NCBI RefSeq assembly: GCF_001039355.2
Contig: NW_019775684.1
Location: forward strand, 1-64,000
Direction of reading: 5' to 3'
Length of the DNA stretch: 64,000 nt
Source: Lingula anatina
Taxonomy: Eukaryota; Brachiopoda; Lingulata; Lingulida; Lingulidae
Shown here piece by piece: positions 25,401 through 40,400 of this stretch; positions within the stretch are counted from its first letter, which is position 1; the number at the start of each line of letters is the position of its first letter. Below the pieces are notes generated by a model. That model worked only from the letters and a program-made list of their open reading frames with translations. It did no database searches and had not been told where the DNA came from. The position numbers and the translations under genes are program-made.

Positions 25401-28400
25401 ACGTGTGTTGGTTCTATCTATAATTATCATACATTGCAGGACATGGTTAATGTTAACATGGTAATTCTAAGATAATCATATAATTTATAAGATTAAACTA
25501 TTCTCTTCCTACACTAAATTAAAGCTATACCCGAGTCATCAACTTACTATACAGATGAATTTCCATCAGAATAATCATATAGTGTTTGAGTTGTTTTTTT
25601 TTTTGCCTCATATTTCATATCACCTACCCTCAAATGTTCAATCAAAGCCTTGATTTTCTGCAGTGTAGCTGTACTAAATTCAAATATATTCAAGTTCTCA
25701 TCCATTTCATCAAGCCAATTAGACAGCTTCTCTCTAAGAGTCTTGTACATTTGCCAATGGGAAATGTTGTGGTCAATAATAGCCTTCCTCTGATTGGTTC
25801 TCCTGACAACACTCTGCCATTGCTGATCCAACATGGAGAGCTTCCTCTGGAATTCCTGCCGTTCATCTGAATCACTGTCTCTCATCATTTGGTGGCCATC
25901 GCTGATGATTGACTGCAGGATTTGTTGTCTAGAGTAGATTTCTGACTGGAACAGCTGGAGGGATAACAGGAATTTATTTGTAATTTATATTTCTCATATT
26001 TATAAAGAAGGTTAAGTCAACTGAGAAGAAAATTGTTTAAATGCATTACCAATTATTTTAAAAATGCAGAGTTATCTCAAACAAAAGCATGTAAATCAAG
26101 AATACTTTTCTTCTAAAAAAGTGGCACCAGTATATGACTCAAAATTGGTTTATCAACAGAGCTACATGTATGTACAAGATAACTTTGCTATAAGAAAAGC
26201 ACTGAATATATACCTCATATATTTTCTGCTGCTCCAAAAGTCCTTCATAATTTCCAGCAATATCCACTGCCAAGTTCTGCTCTGCTTGCGCCAAGAAAGT
26301 CATCCATGCATCGCACTTCTGCTGGAAGTCGTGGTGGAGTAACATGTGACCCTGCATGGTGCGATATCGCTCAGACGTCTCTGCAAACATCTTATACCAT
26401 TTCTGATTGGTCTGTTTCAATTTCTCCGAATTCTTCTTGCTCAGGGGGAGGCGGTAGCCCATGTTGTTTAGATTGTCTAGCTTGGATTGGTAGTTGTTAA
26501 ACTGTACATTCAAAGCCTTCAGCTCCTCAAGCCTATCTTTCAAGGTGTCTTCATCGTCAGACTTGTTGGGGTCTTCCTCCTCTAAGACTCTTTCGGCATC
26601 GGTGAAGAACTCCTGAATCACTTCAATCAGGTCGTCAAATCTCCTCTGCTGTGATAGGTCATTCTGCAGGTTATGGGTGTGTTTCAGGAGAGCTTGTCTC
26701 ATCGTGGACACTCTCTGGCTGAGGGCAGTCTCACGAGACGTGATGCCTATGATGGTGGTGTTGTCCATGTTTTTGGTCAACTGGTCACTTGCTTTGTTGA
26801 GGGTCAACAAAGATGTTTGGAAATTGTCCAGTTCTTGCTTCAATTCCTATACAATTTAAACATTTGCTTGTTAATTATTGTGAAATATGTTACTATATAT
26901 ACATAAAAAGAAGGGTTGAAACTTTTCATGACAAATTTCAAAGTAACCAGAAAACATGTACTTAACAATACACTAGTAGTACATATCATTAGTTTGATAA
27001 AAATGAAAACTTATATTTTTACCTTCTACATTCAACAGTCATCTTAATCCCATAACTAAACAGTACTTTCATCTCATAACTATCCTCCATGACTTAAAGA
27101 TACCACTGACCTTGCTCTTGTTAAGATGGCCGTCCTTGTCCTCTGCCTCCTCTCTCAGCAGCAGAAGTTCATTACACTGGATTTCCTTCTTCTCCACCCA
27201 GTCCTTGGCCTTGGTGTAGTCTGCCTCGTATTTCTGCCATTTTTCTAGGATGCCCTCATACTTGGAAACTCTTGTGCGCAGCTGAGACACCAAACTGTCC
27301 CATCTGTGAAGACGAAAACCAAAAGTTTTAATAACAATGTAGAATACCCTTTGCTTTCGAACCAAGTGTAGAAATGACATTACATTTCCTGAAGGAATTG
27401 CACATACTAGTAATTCTTGAAATTGACGGCTGCCATTCAGAAATCAAGGCACTGTGCATGTATCAAAACACGTAGAGGATTCAGGAAAGCATTTAATTCA
27501 AAACAAGCTTGATGTCTGGACCTGACAGAACTTTCCATGAAAATGGCCACGGTTTGCAAAATCAAATCTTCAACCTATAGACATTGACTGTACCTGAGGC
27601 TGAGGTACAAAGACTGGCTAAATGACACAAATGTGCCCGATCTTACCTGCTCTTGACATCAGTGACAGCTCTTTGCAGTCCTTGGGTAACAAATGGCTCA
27701 CATACTTTAATAAGCTGGTCCCCATCATCAAGGAACTGCTTCAGTTTGCTTCCTTGTTGATCAAACTCTTTCTGCATTCCCTGTAAAGGAAAAGTGTTGA
27801 GTTCTACACCAATATGCTGATTATCATGGTCAACCTTAAGTTCTTTACTAAACCATTTAAATATATTGTTATAAATTTACCATTACCTTTTCAAAAGCAA
27901 TTTGATTCGATTAAGATACTTTTTTTCTATATAAATGAGTTTGTTCTTTCCTTGAACATTTATGCATAATTATTATGTTTATCTTTATCAGGAAACAAAA
28001 AAACAAACTATTCAAATGAATAAAGTTACTTTTACAAAAGGCTCCAACAAATGCAACACTTTAAACTTGGTTCTTATCCCCACCTTAAGTCTTAACAGCT
28101 GACTCTTGAACGTGGTTGCATCGCCACTGACCACGTTGTATCGGCTGAGCAGGTACTCTGTCTCGGTCAGCAGCTGGCTGACCACTTGAAGCGAGGCCTG
28201 GTAAGTTTCCCACTGTCTCAAGGTGTCCTCCAGGACATTCTGGACCTGACACACCTGGTGGTCAAGGCAAGCCCAGTGCTGGTTCAGCTTGTCCACTGTG
28301 GTCTTCACATCATGGATGCTGTCGGAGGAGCCCTTGCTGGACTCCATGAGACTCAGGCCCAACTTCTTGACTGATTCTATCTCATCTTCTTTTACTTTGA

Positions 28401-31400
28401 GCTGTTCTTCAAGTGACTAAAATGAAAAAGTAGGATTGTATGAAACAAATAATATGTATTAAATATAGACTAAATGTATGGACCATTTTTTACCTGCTTT
28501 GAATAAAATTTGCTGGTTAAAATGCAAATGTGACATGTCTTATACCTATATATGATGCCGCTCCATCATTTCAGAAACCATTCTATAATAATTGTCTGAT
28601 TACCTTGCAGTCTTTGAGAGTCTGACGTATGCTGATCTCGTGACCAATCCGATGATACTTTTTGATCTTATTCTCCTGATCATCGAACCACTCCATCAAT
28701 CCTTTGACACATTTCTCATACTCCTCCCATCTGACTTGTAGCATTTCTAACGTCTTCAGTCTCTCTGCCACATCACTGGCTGCAGCCTGCCAGCGCCTGT
28801 TCATCTGACCCAATTTTTCTGCAAAATCTGTCTTCTCTGCTTGGTGACCGTGAGGGACGCGTATGCTCATCTCCAGAGCAGACTGATTGACAAAGTCCAC
28901 TGTGAGTTGCTTGTTGGAGATGTCCACCTTGAAGCCGCGGTACTTGGTCAGCATGATCTTGGTGTCCAGAGCACTGTCCAGTGGGATGTTCTTGTCATCC
29001 TTGAGGACTTTCTCCAGTCCGCTGATCCAGATGAGGAGCTCAGACAGAGCTTGACGGGACGGCATTAACTCCATCTGAGCCTAGGATAGAGAAATGGGGT
29101 AGAAAATTATCCATTTCTATACTTAAATGTTAATAATGAAAACAGCAGCTATGCTTATACTCTACTGATCCTCAATAAATGGCTGTCATAATTTGAACAT
29201 CAATAGAATTCTAACATAACATTTATTGAGAATTAACAGCTGAGCCCAAAATCTTGTGAACTCCAAATATGCACAAGTTACACATTTTTACAGAAAATTT
29301 GACTGGCAAGAAAGATGGAAGATAACAGCAGACAGCAGCTACCTGGTGAAGCCTATCTTCACAACTGGTCAACTGAGTGGTCAGCTGGAGCCAGGACTCT
29401 TCAATGCTGTTTAATCTCTGCAGAAGACCACTGGAGTCTGTCTTTCTTGTCCTTAGGATCTGGTTACCAGTTAGCATCACCTTATTTTTCAATGGACTCT
29501 GATGTTCAACCTCTTTTCTAAATTCCTGTAAACAAAAGTTTTAACTTTATTACAATCTCAGAATTGATAATAAATTATAATTCAATCAAATAAATCAACT
29601 ATGAATATGTGTATCAAAATCTATAAGACTGACAAATTATATGCTCTTACTTGTTTCCTTTATGTCAGTCATGGAAGTTGTGAAACTAGAAATTCCCACA
29701 TAGGAATTTAACACTTCATTCCAACTATGAAGAGGATTCACACCTACTGTTACACTAAAAGTTAACTAAGTAGAACACAATTTTCATGCTTACCAGGAAC
29801 CTATCAATATAGCCACGTATTGCTCCAATATCCTTGACATCTTCATCCTTCAAGACAAACTCTCCTGCCTTTTCCTTGGCTGTGGCCAGCCATTCTTCCA
29901 GCGTGCCTGCATCATGGTCAAATGTTGTCTGCTGGTCAAGAAGTACCTCAAGCCTGTGAAAAAAAAAAAAAATAATAATAATAATAATAAGAAGAATACC
30001 CTCTATTAAGCTATGGAAATTATATATTCTTTGAAATACTGGTAGCTTATTAAATTAAGGCAGAATCACAAATTATCACCATAAACATAAAAATTGATTA
30101 AATTATATAATATTATAATACATCTAATGATGGACACATTGGGAAAGGGGAATTACACACATACACACAACTTTATCTTTACTAACCGTTTCAGTTCTTG
30201 ATTGGTTGCATTGTTGATTGCAACCCATCTTTCAGCAAATGTAGCCACATTGGTCTCCAAAGCAGGGCACTTCACCCTCTGTGCCAGCTGCTTGCCCTTC
30301 TCAACAACTTGGTACATGGCCGCCTTTTCATCGTTCAGTCTCTTCTGCACAAACTGGTGCTGTCTAATGGCCGCCGTCTCATCTCCAGTGGTACGAACTG
30401 GAGACTGTTTTTCCAAAGATACCAGCCACTCGTTTGTCTGATTGAACTGGTCTTCAAATTGGGCCCATTCTTCCACAATGCGCTCGATACGCTGTCCTCG
30501 CAGGCTTGCCTTATCTTGGACAATGTGGGTCAAGTTGATGAGACGCGTGTGCATGCTGAAGTAACGCTGGCGTGTTGCCTTGTCAGTTTTTTGTGCCAAT
30601 GCATCTAGCATTGACCTATGCCCTTCTAAGTCACTGAAGAATTCCTATTAATGACAAAAAATTGAAATGAGCTATTATCCCAATTCAAATTTACTCTCTA
30701 TGATTTTTATCAATAGATAATCTAATAATGTATATCATTATAATTATACATATTATTATATTAATCACATGTAGAGAGCCTACAAATGTGCAGATAGTTC
30801 AAATATGTGCTAAAAATCATTTTTACTAAAAATAACAGGAGTATTTACAGTGACCACTGCTTGATTTTTTGTATTTAAATAAGATAGTAATAACAATTCA
30901 TAACTCTTAACCTTAAAACTATTTCCTATATATCTTTTTCACTTACTTTGTGTGCCTTCAGTTGTTGAGCCAGGTGCTGCAGATCTGATGCTGCAAGGGT
31001 GTCTGCACGTAGTTTGTCCTGAGCAGTGTCCAAAAACTCTGCGTATTCCTGAATCATCTTCTCATACTGACTCTGGACTGTCATGGCACGCTGGAGCTGA
31101 GCTTTCCTCTCAGTTGCCTAGTAATGGAAGCAAAGTTTAAGCTAAAGTTGTCTGAACAAAACATATTTAGGTAAAGAAGATGTAGTCCCTTGGTTGTGTC
31201 AAGCAATCATGTCTGCAGAATTATTTTTCATCTTATTTATTATGATTTAAAATATTGCTCTATAAAAATTTATAATAAAAAATTCCTCAAACAACAAATA
31301 AGACTCAGGAGTTTTTGGTTGCAACATTTACATAAGGAGGGTTTTAAATACCTGTTGCTGTAACTGCTGCCAGGATGTGTGAAGTGTATTCATTTCTACA

Positions 31401-34400
31401 GGCAGAATGGCTCTGGGATCTCCCTCACTCAACTCCTCTCCCTCCTGACTCAGTTTGTGGAGTTTTTGCTCATATTGCTTGATACTGTCTTCAAGTTTCT
31501 GAAGTTCGCAATTACACAATATAAAATCCAACTCCAGGTGACCCTTGTTAAAATTTTAGCAATTTTCAAATAGGTTTTATCTCTTTGCTGCCCTGAATTT
31601 TCTCACTTCATTTATGCAGTCTTGGAATTTATATTTCTATGTAAGTAGCACCATGCTGTGCACGGAATTCATATGTATAAATTGTATATTGTAAACATCA
31701 ATTTCTCCACTAAAAGATTCACCTAACACAGACAAAAATTAAAAGTAGACTGAAGGAACTTTGAAAATGAAAAAAAAAAAAAAAAAAAAAAGGCTGCAAA
31801 AGCTACAATGACTGATTTAAGAAAATGGGCACAGTATAATTCAAAAGAAAAATGTTCACATAATCAAAGCATGTAAAATGTCTGACACTAAATATAAAAC
31901 ACAGCACAAAAACTATTCAAATCAAAAATTGTTTCCTTACTGGCTCTTTCTTCTACGGAAATCATGCAAATGGACAAACAATATTTGATACATGCAATTA
32001 CAAATATTTTAAAATGATTTCTTAAACAAGCTACGTACAAGTTAGCTATACATATCTATTATAATAGCTGCTATATATATATATTTGCTTTACTAAATTC
32101 AAGTAATGTGTGTATGACACCTGACATCCAGAGGAGCAGGCAAATTGAGGATTTCCCCTGAAAATTCCATTTCCATCTGAAATATATGACATAATGATAA
32201 GAGTATATAAAGCTAGCTTACCTTAATCTCAGCCAGCTGTTGTTCAAGAGGTGCCACACTTTGAGCAGAAGTAATAAAATGCCGCCTGGTTTCTGTAAGC
32301 TTGCTCTGCAGACTTTTCACTTCAGTCTGAAATATAGAGCATTGACATCTTACAACATGGCATAAATAGAAATATTCTTTCTGATATGACAATATGCAAC
32401 TCTTTTCTTTGTCTTCTTATGTCAAGCCTTAAAAATGATTAGAAAATAAATCATAAATTCATGAATCATGTACTTAGTCTTACTTGATAATGTTTCCATT
32501 TCCTTGTCTTTTCCATCAATTCCTGCTCCTGGTCATATCCCCTTCTCTCTAAGACTTGCAGCCGTTTGCCCATGTTCTCCATTGTCACCTTGACCATCTG
32601 CTTCTCTTCTTCGCCAACTTCAGGGAGAATGTGGTGTGAAGTTCTCCCAAGCTCTTTCACATCTTCCTGAACTGAGCGCAGTTCTTTCATGACAGACTAC
32701 AAAAAGAAAAAGCAAACTTAAAAGCAATTTCATATCTAAGGTACTTAAACATTTCTTATTTGAGTATAATGAGCACAAGGCACCCATTTTGATAACAATT
32801 CTGATTATGTTCTGCATATATTCAATAGTGAACATTTAGCAAATACAGGAGTCTGAACCCAATAAAGCATTTTTCAAAATGTGAGAAAAAAGAAGTTTGT
32901 TTCAAGATGGACTTTGACCCTGCCAGAGGTGGAGTTCACACTTTGTCCACCAGATGGCACTAGGAATCAATTCCTGTGATCAAGACATACCTCATTCTCT
33001 TTCAGTTGTTCCTCCGCTGTCCTGTCATGGTCCACTGCGAACAATTTCACCTCAATGAGGTCCATCCATTCGGACAAAGTTAAAATGGTCTCCTGGAACT
33101 GACGCTGGAATTGGAGCAGACGTTCCGAGCGGGTTTCATCATCCTGGTCAGGTCGCTGCAGACGTTCCCAGCACTGGGTCAGCTCGAGCATTCCAATCTT
33201 TACTTCTTCTGTCTTGGTTGTTGTGCCTGGCTCATGAACTGACCTCTGACCTTTTTGGTAGATAGCCAATGGCTTGCCCTAGTAACATGAAACACACAGT
33301 TATTTAATTTAAGGATATATTACTTAATTGCACCAATGACATTCAGTGAAACTACAGCAGTTTTTATATGGTTCTTTTTCAATTTTTTTATTTTAGTAAG
33401 TAAAATTAATATTCAAAAACAATCAAATTCACTAATCAATTGACAAATATCAGTGCAAAAAAATGATTTTCAATCAAACCCACCTCACTTCTAGCCCTAT
33501 TTATAACTTCCTCTGCTTGTTGTTTCTTATCAGCAGCCATCTTGGCTAACCTGTCCCAGTTGGCTTGGACGACGTCTGCTCTTGCCTCAAATGGGGCATC
33601 CTTGGGCTCCACATAGTTTACACCAGATGTGGACACAGAACGAATCAGTCTCTGATGTTTGGCAAGGTCTGTTTCAAGTTGCTGTAATAAATCACATACA
33701 AATGTTTGAACCATAATAACTAATTGCTGGTTTTTACACAATTACAATTATTTCTAAATTGTAAGTTGAAGACTGAAGATAAGCCACAGAATTATTTTTA
33801 CATAAATATTGTTATGCTACTGAAAATAGAAACATTACAAAATACTGAAAGAGGACAACAAATATGAAAGATGTAAGACATGTTTTAACTACAAATACAT
33901 TAAGCATTTATACATTCTTACCTGTTGCAATTGGTAATTCTCCTCCACCAACTTAGGACCCGTTTCATCCTTCTTTGGAGACAGCGTCATTCTGCGAGTG
34001 TCCTCCATCCACTGCTGTAATTCCTGCATGGAACTCTCCTCCTCAGCAGAAAGTGCCTGGCGCTCTACATCTCTGATTTTATCCTTAATCTGTCTTTGGC
34101 CATCAATGATCTGCAGTTTGAACTCCGTCACCTGTGCCTTGAGTTCGGACACCCTGGATCTCAGTCCTGTAGCCCCCTCTGAAGACCCAAGCTCCATGAG
34201 ACTTTCACACTGGACGGCCATGTCTGAGAGCTGCTGGAGGCGTTTGTTTACTTCAGCTTGCAAGTTCTAAACAAAAATAATTTGACTTTTTAGTTTCTAT
34301 ATAAATGATAATATGGAAACCTTAGTTAAGAGACTGCCTTTTAAATTTACTGATCAAAGCAAATGTAGACATATTCATATATTTGTGGCACTTACTTTGC

Positions 34401-37400
34401 ACAATCCCAAAATCATATTATAACAAATATATGTTTTCAAAATGTTACTGTGCTGTAATGGCTATTACCCTTTCAAGATACGAATAAAAAATGAAAAAAA
34501 AAAGAAAACTGCCAATACCTTATTTTTCTCAAGTTGCTGTTTTAAAGTGGCAGTATCTGGGTCTGTCATCGCTTCATCTGAATTCTCCAGTCTGGCTGTG
34601 GTCAACCATTCATCGAATTCTTCTATGTTTGTCTGGTACTCTTGTAAGTCTGCTTGGTGCTTCTGCTGGTCATGCAGCTTCATCTGTCAATACACACGTT
34701 TTTACATGTATTTCTATGTAATAAGTTATCACTAAAAAATCAACATTGTAGTGCATACTTCTTGCACAATTTCTTAACTCAAATTTGACTAAAAATTCTA
34801 AATTCTACAAAGATTTTAAAGATCACTTCTGGGCTATAACAATCTTCTATTAAATCATGGCCTGATAAAGATAGGAACACTTCATCGCTCTGTTTTACCT
34901 CTGTCTGTCTCATCCTTGTTCTGGTCATAGACTGCAGAGACTCCAGTCTATCGGTCAGTACCACCAGTGTGGCTTGCATGACTCGAGGCCCCTCTGGCTC
35001 TGAGCTACTGGACATCTGCTGACCCAGGGATCTCACTCCGGCCAGTTTTGTCTTTATTTCCTCTATGTGTGTCATCAAAACCTGTAGAATTTTTTTTGTT
35101 TGAAAGAAGAAATAAACAAAAGGATAATTATTATATAGGTAAACATTGAAAATTTGTNCGGCGACGACAGACGCAGGTGATGGCAATATGTACAGACACA
35201 TCTGTGTCTGTACATAAAAAAAAGAAAACTGCCAATACCTTATTTTTCTCAAGTTGTTGTTTTAAAGTAGCAGTATCTGGGTCTGTCATCGCTTCATCTG
35301 AATTCTCCAGTCTGGCTGTGGCCAACCATTCATCAAACTCTTCTATGTTTGTCTGGTACTCCTGTAAGTCTGCTTGGTGCTTCTGCTGGTCATGCAGCTT
35401 CATCTGTCAATGCACGAGTTTTTACATGTATTTCTAGGTAATAAGTTATCATTAAAAAATCAACATTGTAGTGCATACTTCTTGCACAATTTGTTAACTC
35501 AAATTTGACTTAAAACTCTAAAATCTACACAGATTTTAAAGATCACTTCTCTGCTTTAACAATTATCAATTAAATCATAGCCTGATAAAGATAGGAACAC
35601 TGCATCACTCTGTTTTACCTCTGTCTGTCTCATCCTTGTTCTGGTCATCGACTGCAGAGACTCCAGTCTATCGGTCAGTACCACCAGTGTGGCTTGCATG
35701 ACCCGAGGCCCCTCTGGCTCTGAGCTACTGGACATCTGCTGACCCAGGGACCTCACTCCAGCCAGTTTTGTCTTTATCTCCTCTATGTGTGTCATCAAAA
35801 CCTGTAGAATTTTTTGTTTGAAAGAAATAAACAAAGGGATAATTATAATATGGATAAATGTTGAAAATTTGTGTGTAAGAAAAAAATAAATGAAGACCCA
35901 CATATGCACAAGGACATTCTATAATATGTCATTACAGGCATTTCGGACATATATACATATTTATGTGTAACAATAAATGTCAAAACTACACAAGAAAGAT
36001 GGTAAAATGATCCTAAATATACCCCACCCCCACCACGCCCTGCCCCTTCAGTGCTCTCTGCCCAGACCTCACCTGACATTGTGTCACCATACTCTCCAGG
36101 TCCTCTGTAGTCTCAGGTGACAGGGCATCTACCTGTAGCCTGACCTGCTCAATGTTGCTGGTGACATCCTGAAGGGCCTCTTGATACTGCTCTTGTTTAT
36201 GGAGGGCTTCTTGCAGTTGCTGCTCCTTGACACCAAGCTTAAGAATGAAATAAAGAATTTATGTCAAATTTCATATTTTTGTTAACCCTAAGAAATATAG
36301 TAGAGCCACCTGTAGCTGTTGCTCCTGTCACCAAAATAAGGATAAAAGGCAGGACCAATTAATACTAAATCCGTAAATGCCTTGGAACCAACCTTTTCTT
36401 AAATAATGGCTTCTGTAACATATCAAATCACTTCACTTTCTTCAAACCTAACCCACAGTTGAAGGTTTGTACGTGCGCTTTGAGAGACAATATTAAAGAA
36501 TTACATGAACGCATATAACACAACTGATTTCTCAATAACATGACCCGTGAAGTTACCAGGTTATACAGTTTCACATACCTGAACCTGGAGAGTGTTCCAG
36601 GATGAATTCAGTTCTGCCAGTTGAGCCATTTTGTTTGGAGAGCCTGGACCACTAGCACTCATAGACACATCCCCCATGGTGGTCTCTCCCAGAGTGGACA
36701 CTGTCAGGTCAGCTGGCTTGACTGGACTGCCCAGAGTGGCCATAAGGTCACTACTCACAGAAGCCTTCAAGGGAATTCAAATATCAAATTAATATCCACT
36801 TGTTTTTCCTGTATACTATTAAAGATAATTATTATAAAATGGTTCATCTGGACAGAGTAGATTTAAAATCAAGTAAATGATGAGTGTTCTACGATCTTCT
36901 ATGTCTGTGAATTTTTTTTCTAAGTTCAAAATTTGTATGATACTTTAAAAAACATGGGATGCTTATATATATTTGAATAGTACCTAGACAACCTTTATAC
37001 TAAACAAAAATAACAATCAGTGGAAAAACCATGACAACAATCTAAAACCTACCTGGTCTGACAATGATTCAGTGTCCTCTGGCACAGTAAGGACCCTCTC
37101 TGGTGACAAGAGTTGTTCTAAATTTTCTTTGTTAGGACTTTCCCTGATTTCAGTATCAACCTGAGCACGTTGGGGCTTCTTCTGAGGAAAAATCTCAGCT
37201 TCTTCCACCTCCATGGCTCTAGCTCCTTCGATTTCTGTCACCAACTGTTCTTGTACTGGACTCTTTCTGTCCCTCATGGCACTTTCCACCATTTTCCTTA
37301 GAGAGTCCGATGGTTCTGGTTCTTCACCTGCTTCAGGGTCCTTGACTGTACCATCTGTCATATCTCTTGCAGCCATAGCATTTGAGTACTCCTCCAGAAG

Positions 37401-40400
37401 ATTATCAGTATCATCGGACTTGATGCTCATTTGATCCGAATTATCAGTCACTAGTTTGGATTTCTGTCGATCAGATTTTTTGCCAGGTTTCGCAGCATCC
37501 GGCACATCCTCATCAACTTCACGGATCTTGGGAATCTTTTCAGGTGGTTCCATTTCTTGAGACTTGCCTTTCCCACTGCTTTCCCTGTCTGGGGCTCGTC
37601 TTTCTAGGACTGTTTCAGCAGAACTGGCACTCCAGCCTCCACTTGGGGTATTAGACCTCCCGTGCATGGCACTTTCAACCATTTCTCTCAAAGCCGTCCC
37701 ACCAGCATCACCAGGTCTTAGTGAATCGGCTCCTCGGCGCTGGGTCTCCTTTGAGCTTATGGAGCCTTCAGGGGTCATCATTATACCACTATCAGTCCTA
37801 TGCTCCTTCCAGTCTCCTGGCGGCTGCCCCTGGGATGTCTTTCTGGTTGCTATGGACTCTGAGCTCAACGAGGACATCAATCCCGTCTCATCGCTAGCCA
37901 GACTCCTTTCTGAGCCCCAGTTGAACTTTTTGCGAATAGTTGGACTCATCTGCTGAGTTCTCTCCTGTAGCTGCAGACTCTGCTCATTGATTTCTCTGAT
38001 TTTCTCCTGGTAGGTCTTGATCTGGGCTGTCAGGGTCTGAAGTTTATGTACATGACATAAAACATAACATCACAAGTAATATTACAGAAAAGCAATAATG
38101 AAGACATCTATTCTATCAAAGTCAAAACACTGCATCAACTGAAATGGATTTCACTATCCCTCAAACTGAACCACTGTTCTTCTTGTGTTTGGCAAGTGTT
38201 TGGTTATTAATATTTTCTGAAACAGTAAGACAAATTTAATGGATTTCAAATGCAATTCAATGGTACACAGCATGATTAAAAACCACTCAAAACCTGGCAT
38301 AATAATTTTTAAGTAATAATATTTCAATCACAACATCAAATCACAATGTCAAACAAATCCTTTGAGATAAATCATGTCAGTAAAGCCAAATAAATACTTT
38401 TTACACAACAAAAATTCCATGCCAAATTATCCACAGTTAGACTGAAGTTAACAATAAATAAGTTAGGAACAGCACATGTAATGGTATTTCCAACAAGTGA
38501 ATAAAAAGAGCTGTCTCAAAATTTCAATTACATGGGAAAAAAAATTAAAAACTATTTCATTTTGGTCAAAATTACTGGCAGAAAAACTGAACGTAATGCA
38601 CCCCAAAACCAAACTAGGCCAGCTTTGGGGCAGCAAGATTAACATCACATAGTTCATGCACTTTATTCACCTTTAACCTAGAGAATGCAGTCTAGAAAAG
38701 AAGACATACAACAGCTGTTACATAAGGGTTATAACAGAAGCAACAGTACATTCAATAAAATAACTCAATCTTGTTAGTTTTGAAATATATGGCAAACCTA
38801 CAATTTTAAAGTACGAAACAGAATGTTTTCTACACATAAAACAAGAAAGAGGCAAACAAAAAATTCATTATTTTTATAACCAATTAGTAATGTAGTTAGT
38901 ATGCCATTAAAAAACTAGGTTTAGAACATGTACCAGTAAAAAGTGATTACATAACTACATAATTCTGAGTGCTGAAAAAGATAAATGAACAAACCAAAAT
39001 GTTGGAAAAAGAAAAAGAACCAAAGGTTTGTTAAAATGTGTCAGTTGCTAAGGGATAAATATTAAAGTTTCTGCTGAAAAAAAGAAAAAAGTTGAGTGAA
39101 TACATACAGTGTGACATAAGATTTAAAACGAGAACAGTTTCAAACATAACGAGATAACTAAAATATAAAAGATAAAATTGCAAGAAAATAACTAATTTTA
39201 AAGAGATATGGTGAAAGTAATGATAAATAATAGAATTTATTCTATGAAATTTAAAGATAGAGAAATGTATATGCACCCTTTAGCTTACAGTTAAGATTCA
39301 TGACATTTGCAAACTAACTTGAAACTCAAGCAGTCAACAAATATCACAACCTCTGGTATCATAAACTATGTTGTGTTACACCTTGAAGGTTAACTCTTTA
39401 TAACAAAGATTTTATAAAATATGTCTTTTTGTCTCAACTGTTGCACAAAATAATAAAACACCAGAAATTGCACATACAAAATCAATTACTGTAAAATTAT
39501 TATTGGATTTGGTAGAAGATCAAATACAATGTTATTTAAAGTTTGTAGTCACAAACAGTCGAGACAAAAGAAACACGAAAAAAAAAAATCTTTGGTTTAA
39601 AGAGTTAGCATACATTATGTTCAGCAATCTGTTTCTTAAGTCCCTCAACACTAGATGCCACCACTGGTGATGTTGTCAACTTCTGCTGCGCCTCTGTAAT
39701 CAGCAGCGTCAGGCGGCTAATTTCTGCCTCATATTTTTCTTGCTGAGCAATGGCTGATACCAGCTTCTCATATTGATCCTTGGCTTCATTCTGCAGTCTG
39801 GCTATCTCTGTGCTGAGCTGTGCGCCACGTGTGGGGGAGAAGTCACCAGCCATACAGCGGAGCTCCTCATGGCGTGCTAGAATAGTGTTGGCTTTGCTGC
39901 CATGTTTTTTAATGTCTGACAACAGTCGCTGTAAAAAACAAAAGGTTATGAATGAAGAGAGATTCTCTACCCTAGCTATCAAACTATTTTTTTTTCAAGT
40001 ACAAAAAAGTATGCCTGACAAAAAACACAATGAAATACAAAAATATCACCAAAAGGATAAGAATGAAAATGGATTCTTTATCCAGGAACATTTCATCCTA
40101 ATACAAAAATACCAATATTTAAATCTGCTCTCAGCAGTGTTCACGTAACAAATCTGTAATTGACCAACCTCCTGTGCTGCAAGCTGCTCCTTCAAGGACA
40201 GAGTGGTGTCTTTCAAATGCATGCTGTGTTTGGTTTCTTCCATCCACTTCCCAATGTCCGCCATTTCCTTCTCATATTGCTCCCATTCCCCAACAGTCTC
40301 TTCCAAGATGGCAGTCCTCTCACTGACCTGAGTCTTCACGGTGAACCACTGATCCTGGAGGTCCGACAGCTTGTTGGACACTGACCTGGCATTGCAAATG

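Noticed and set aside
18269-31573. Numerous plus-strand frames of 60-150 codons opposite nesprin exons
   Set aside because: Each is confined to a nesprin exon and mirrors it; no plus-strand splice signals or recognisable domains.
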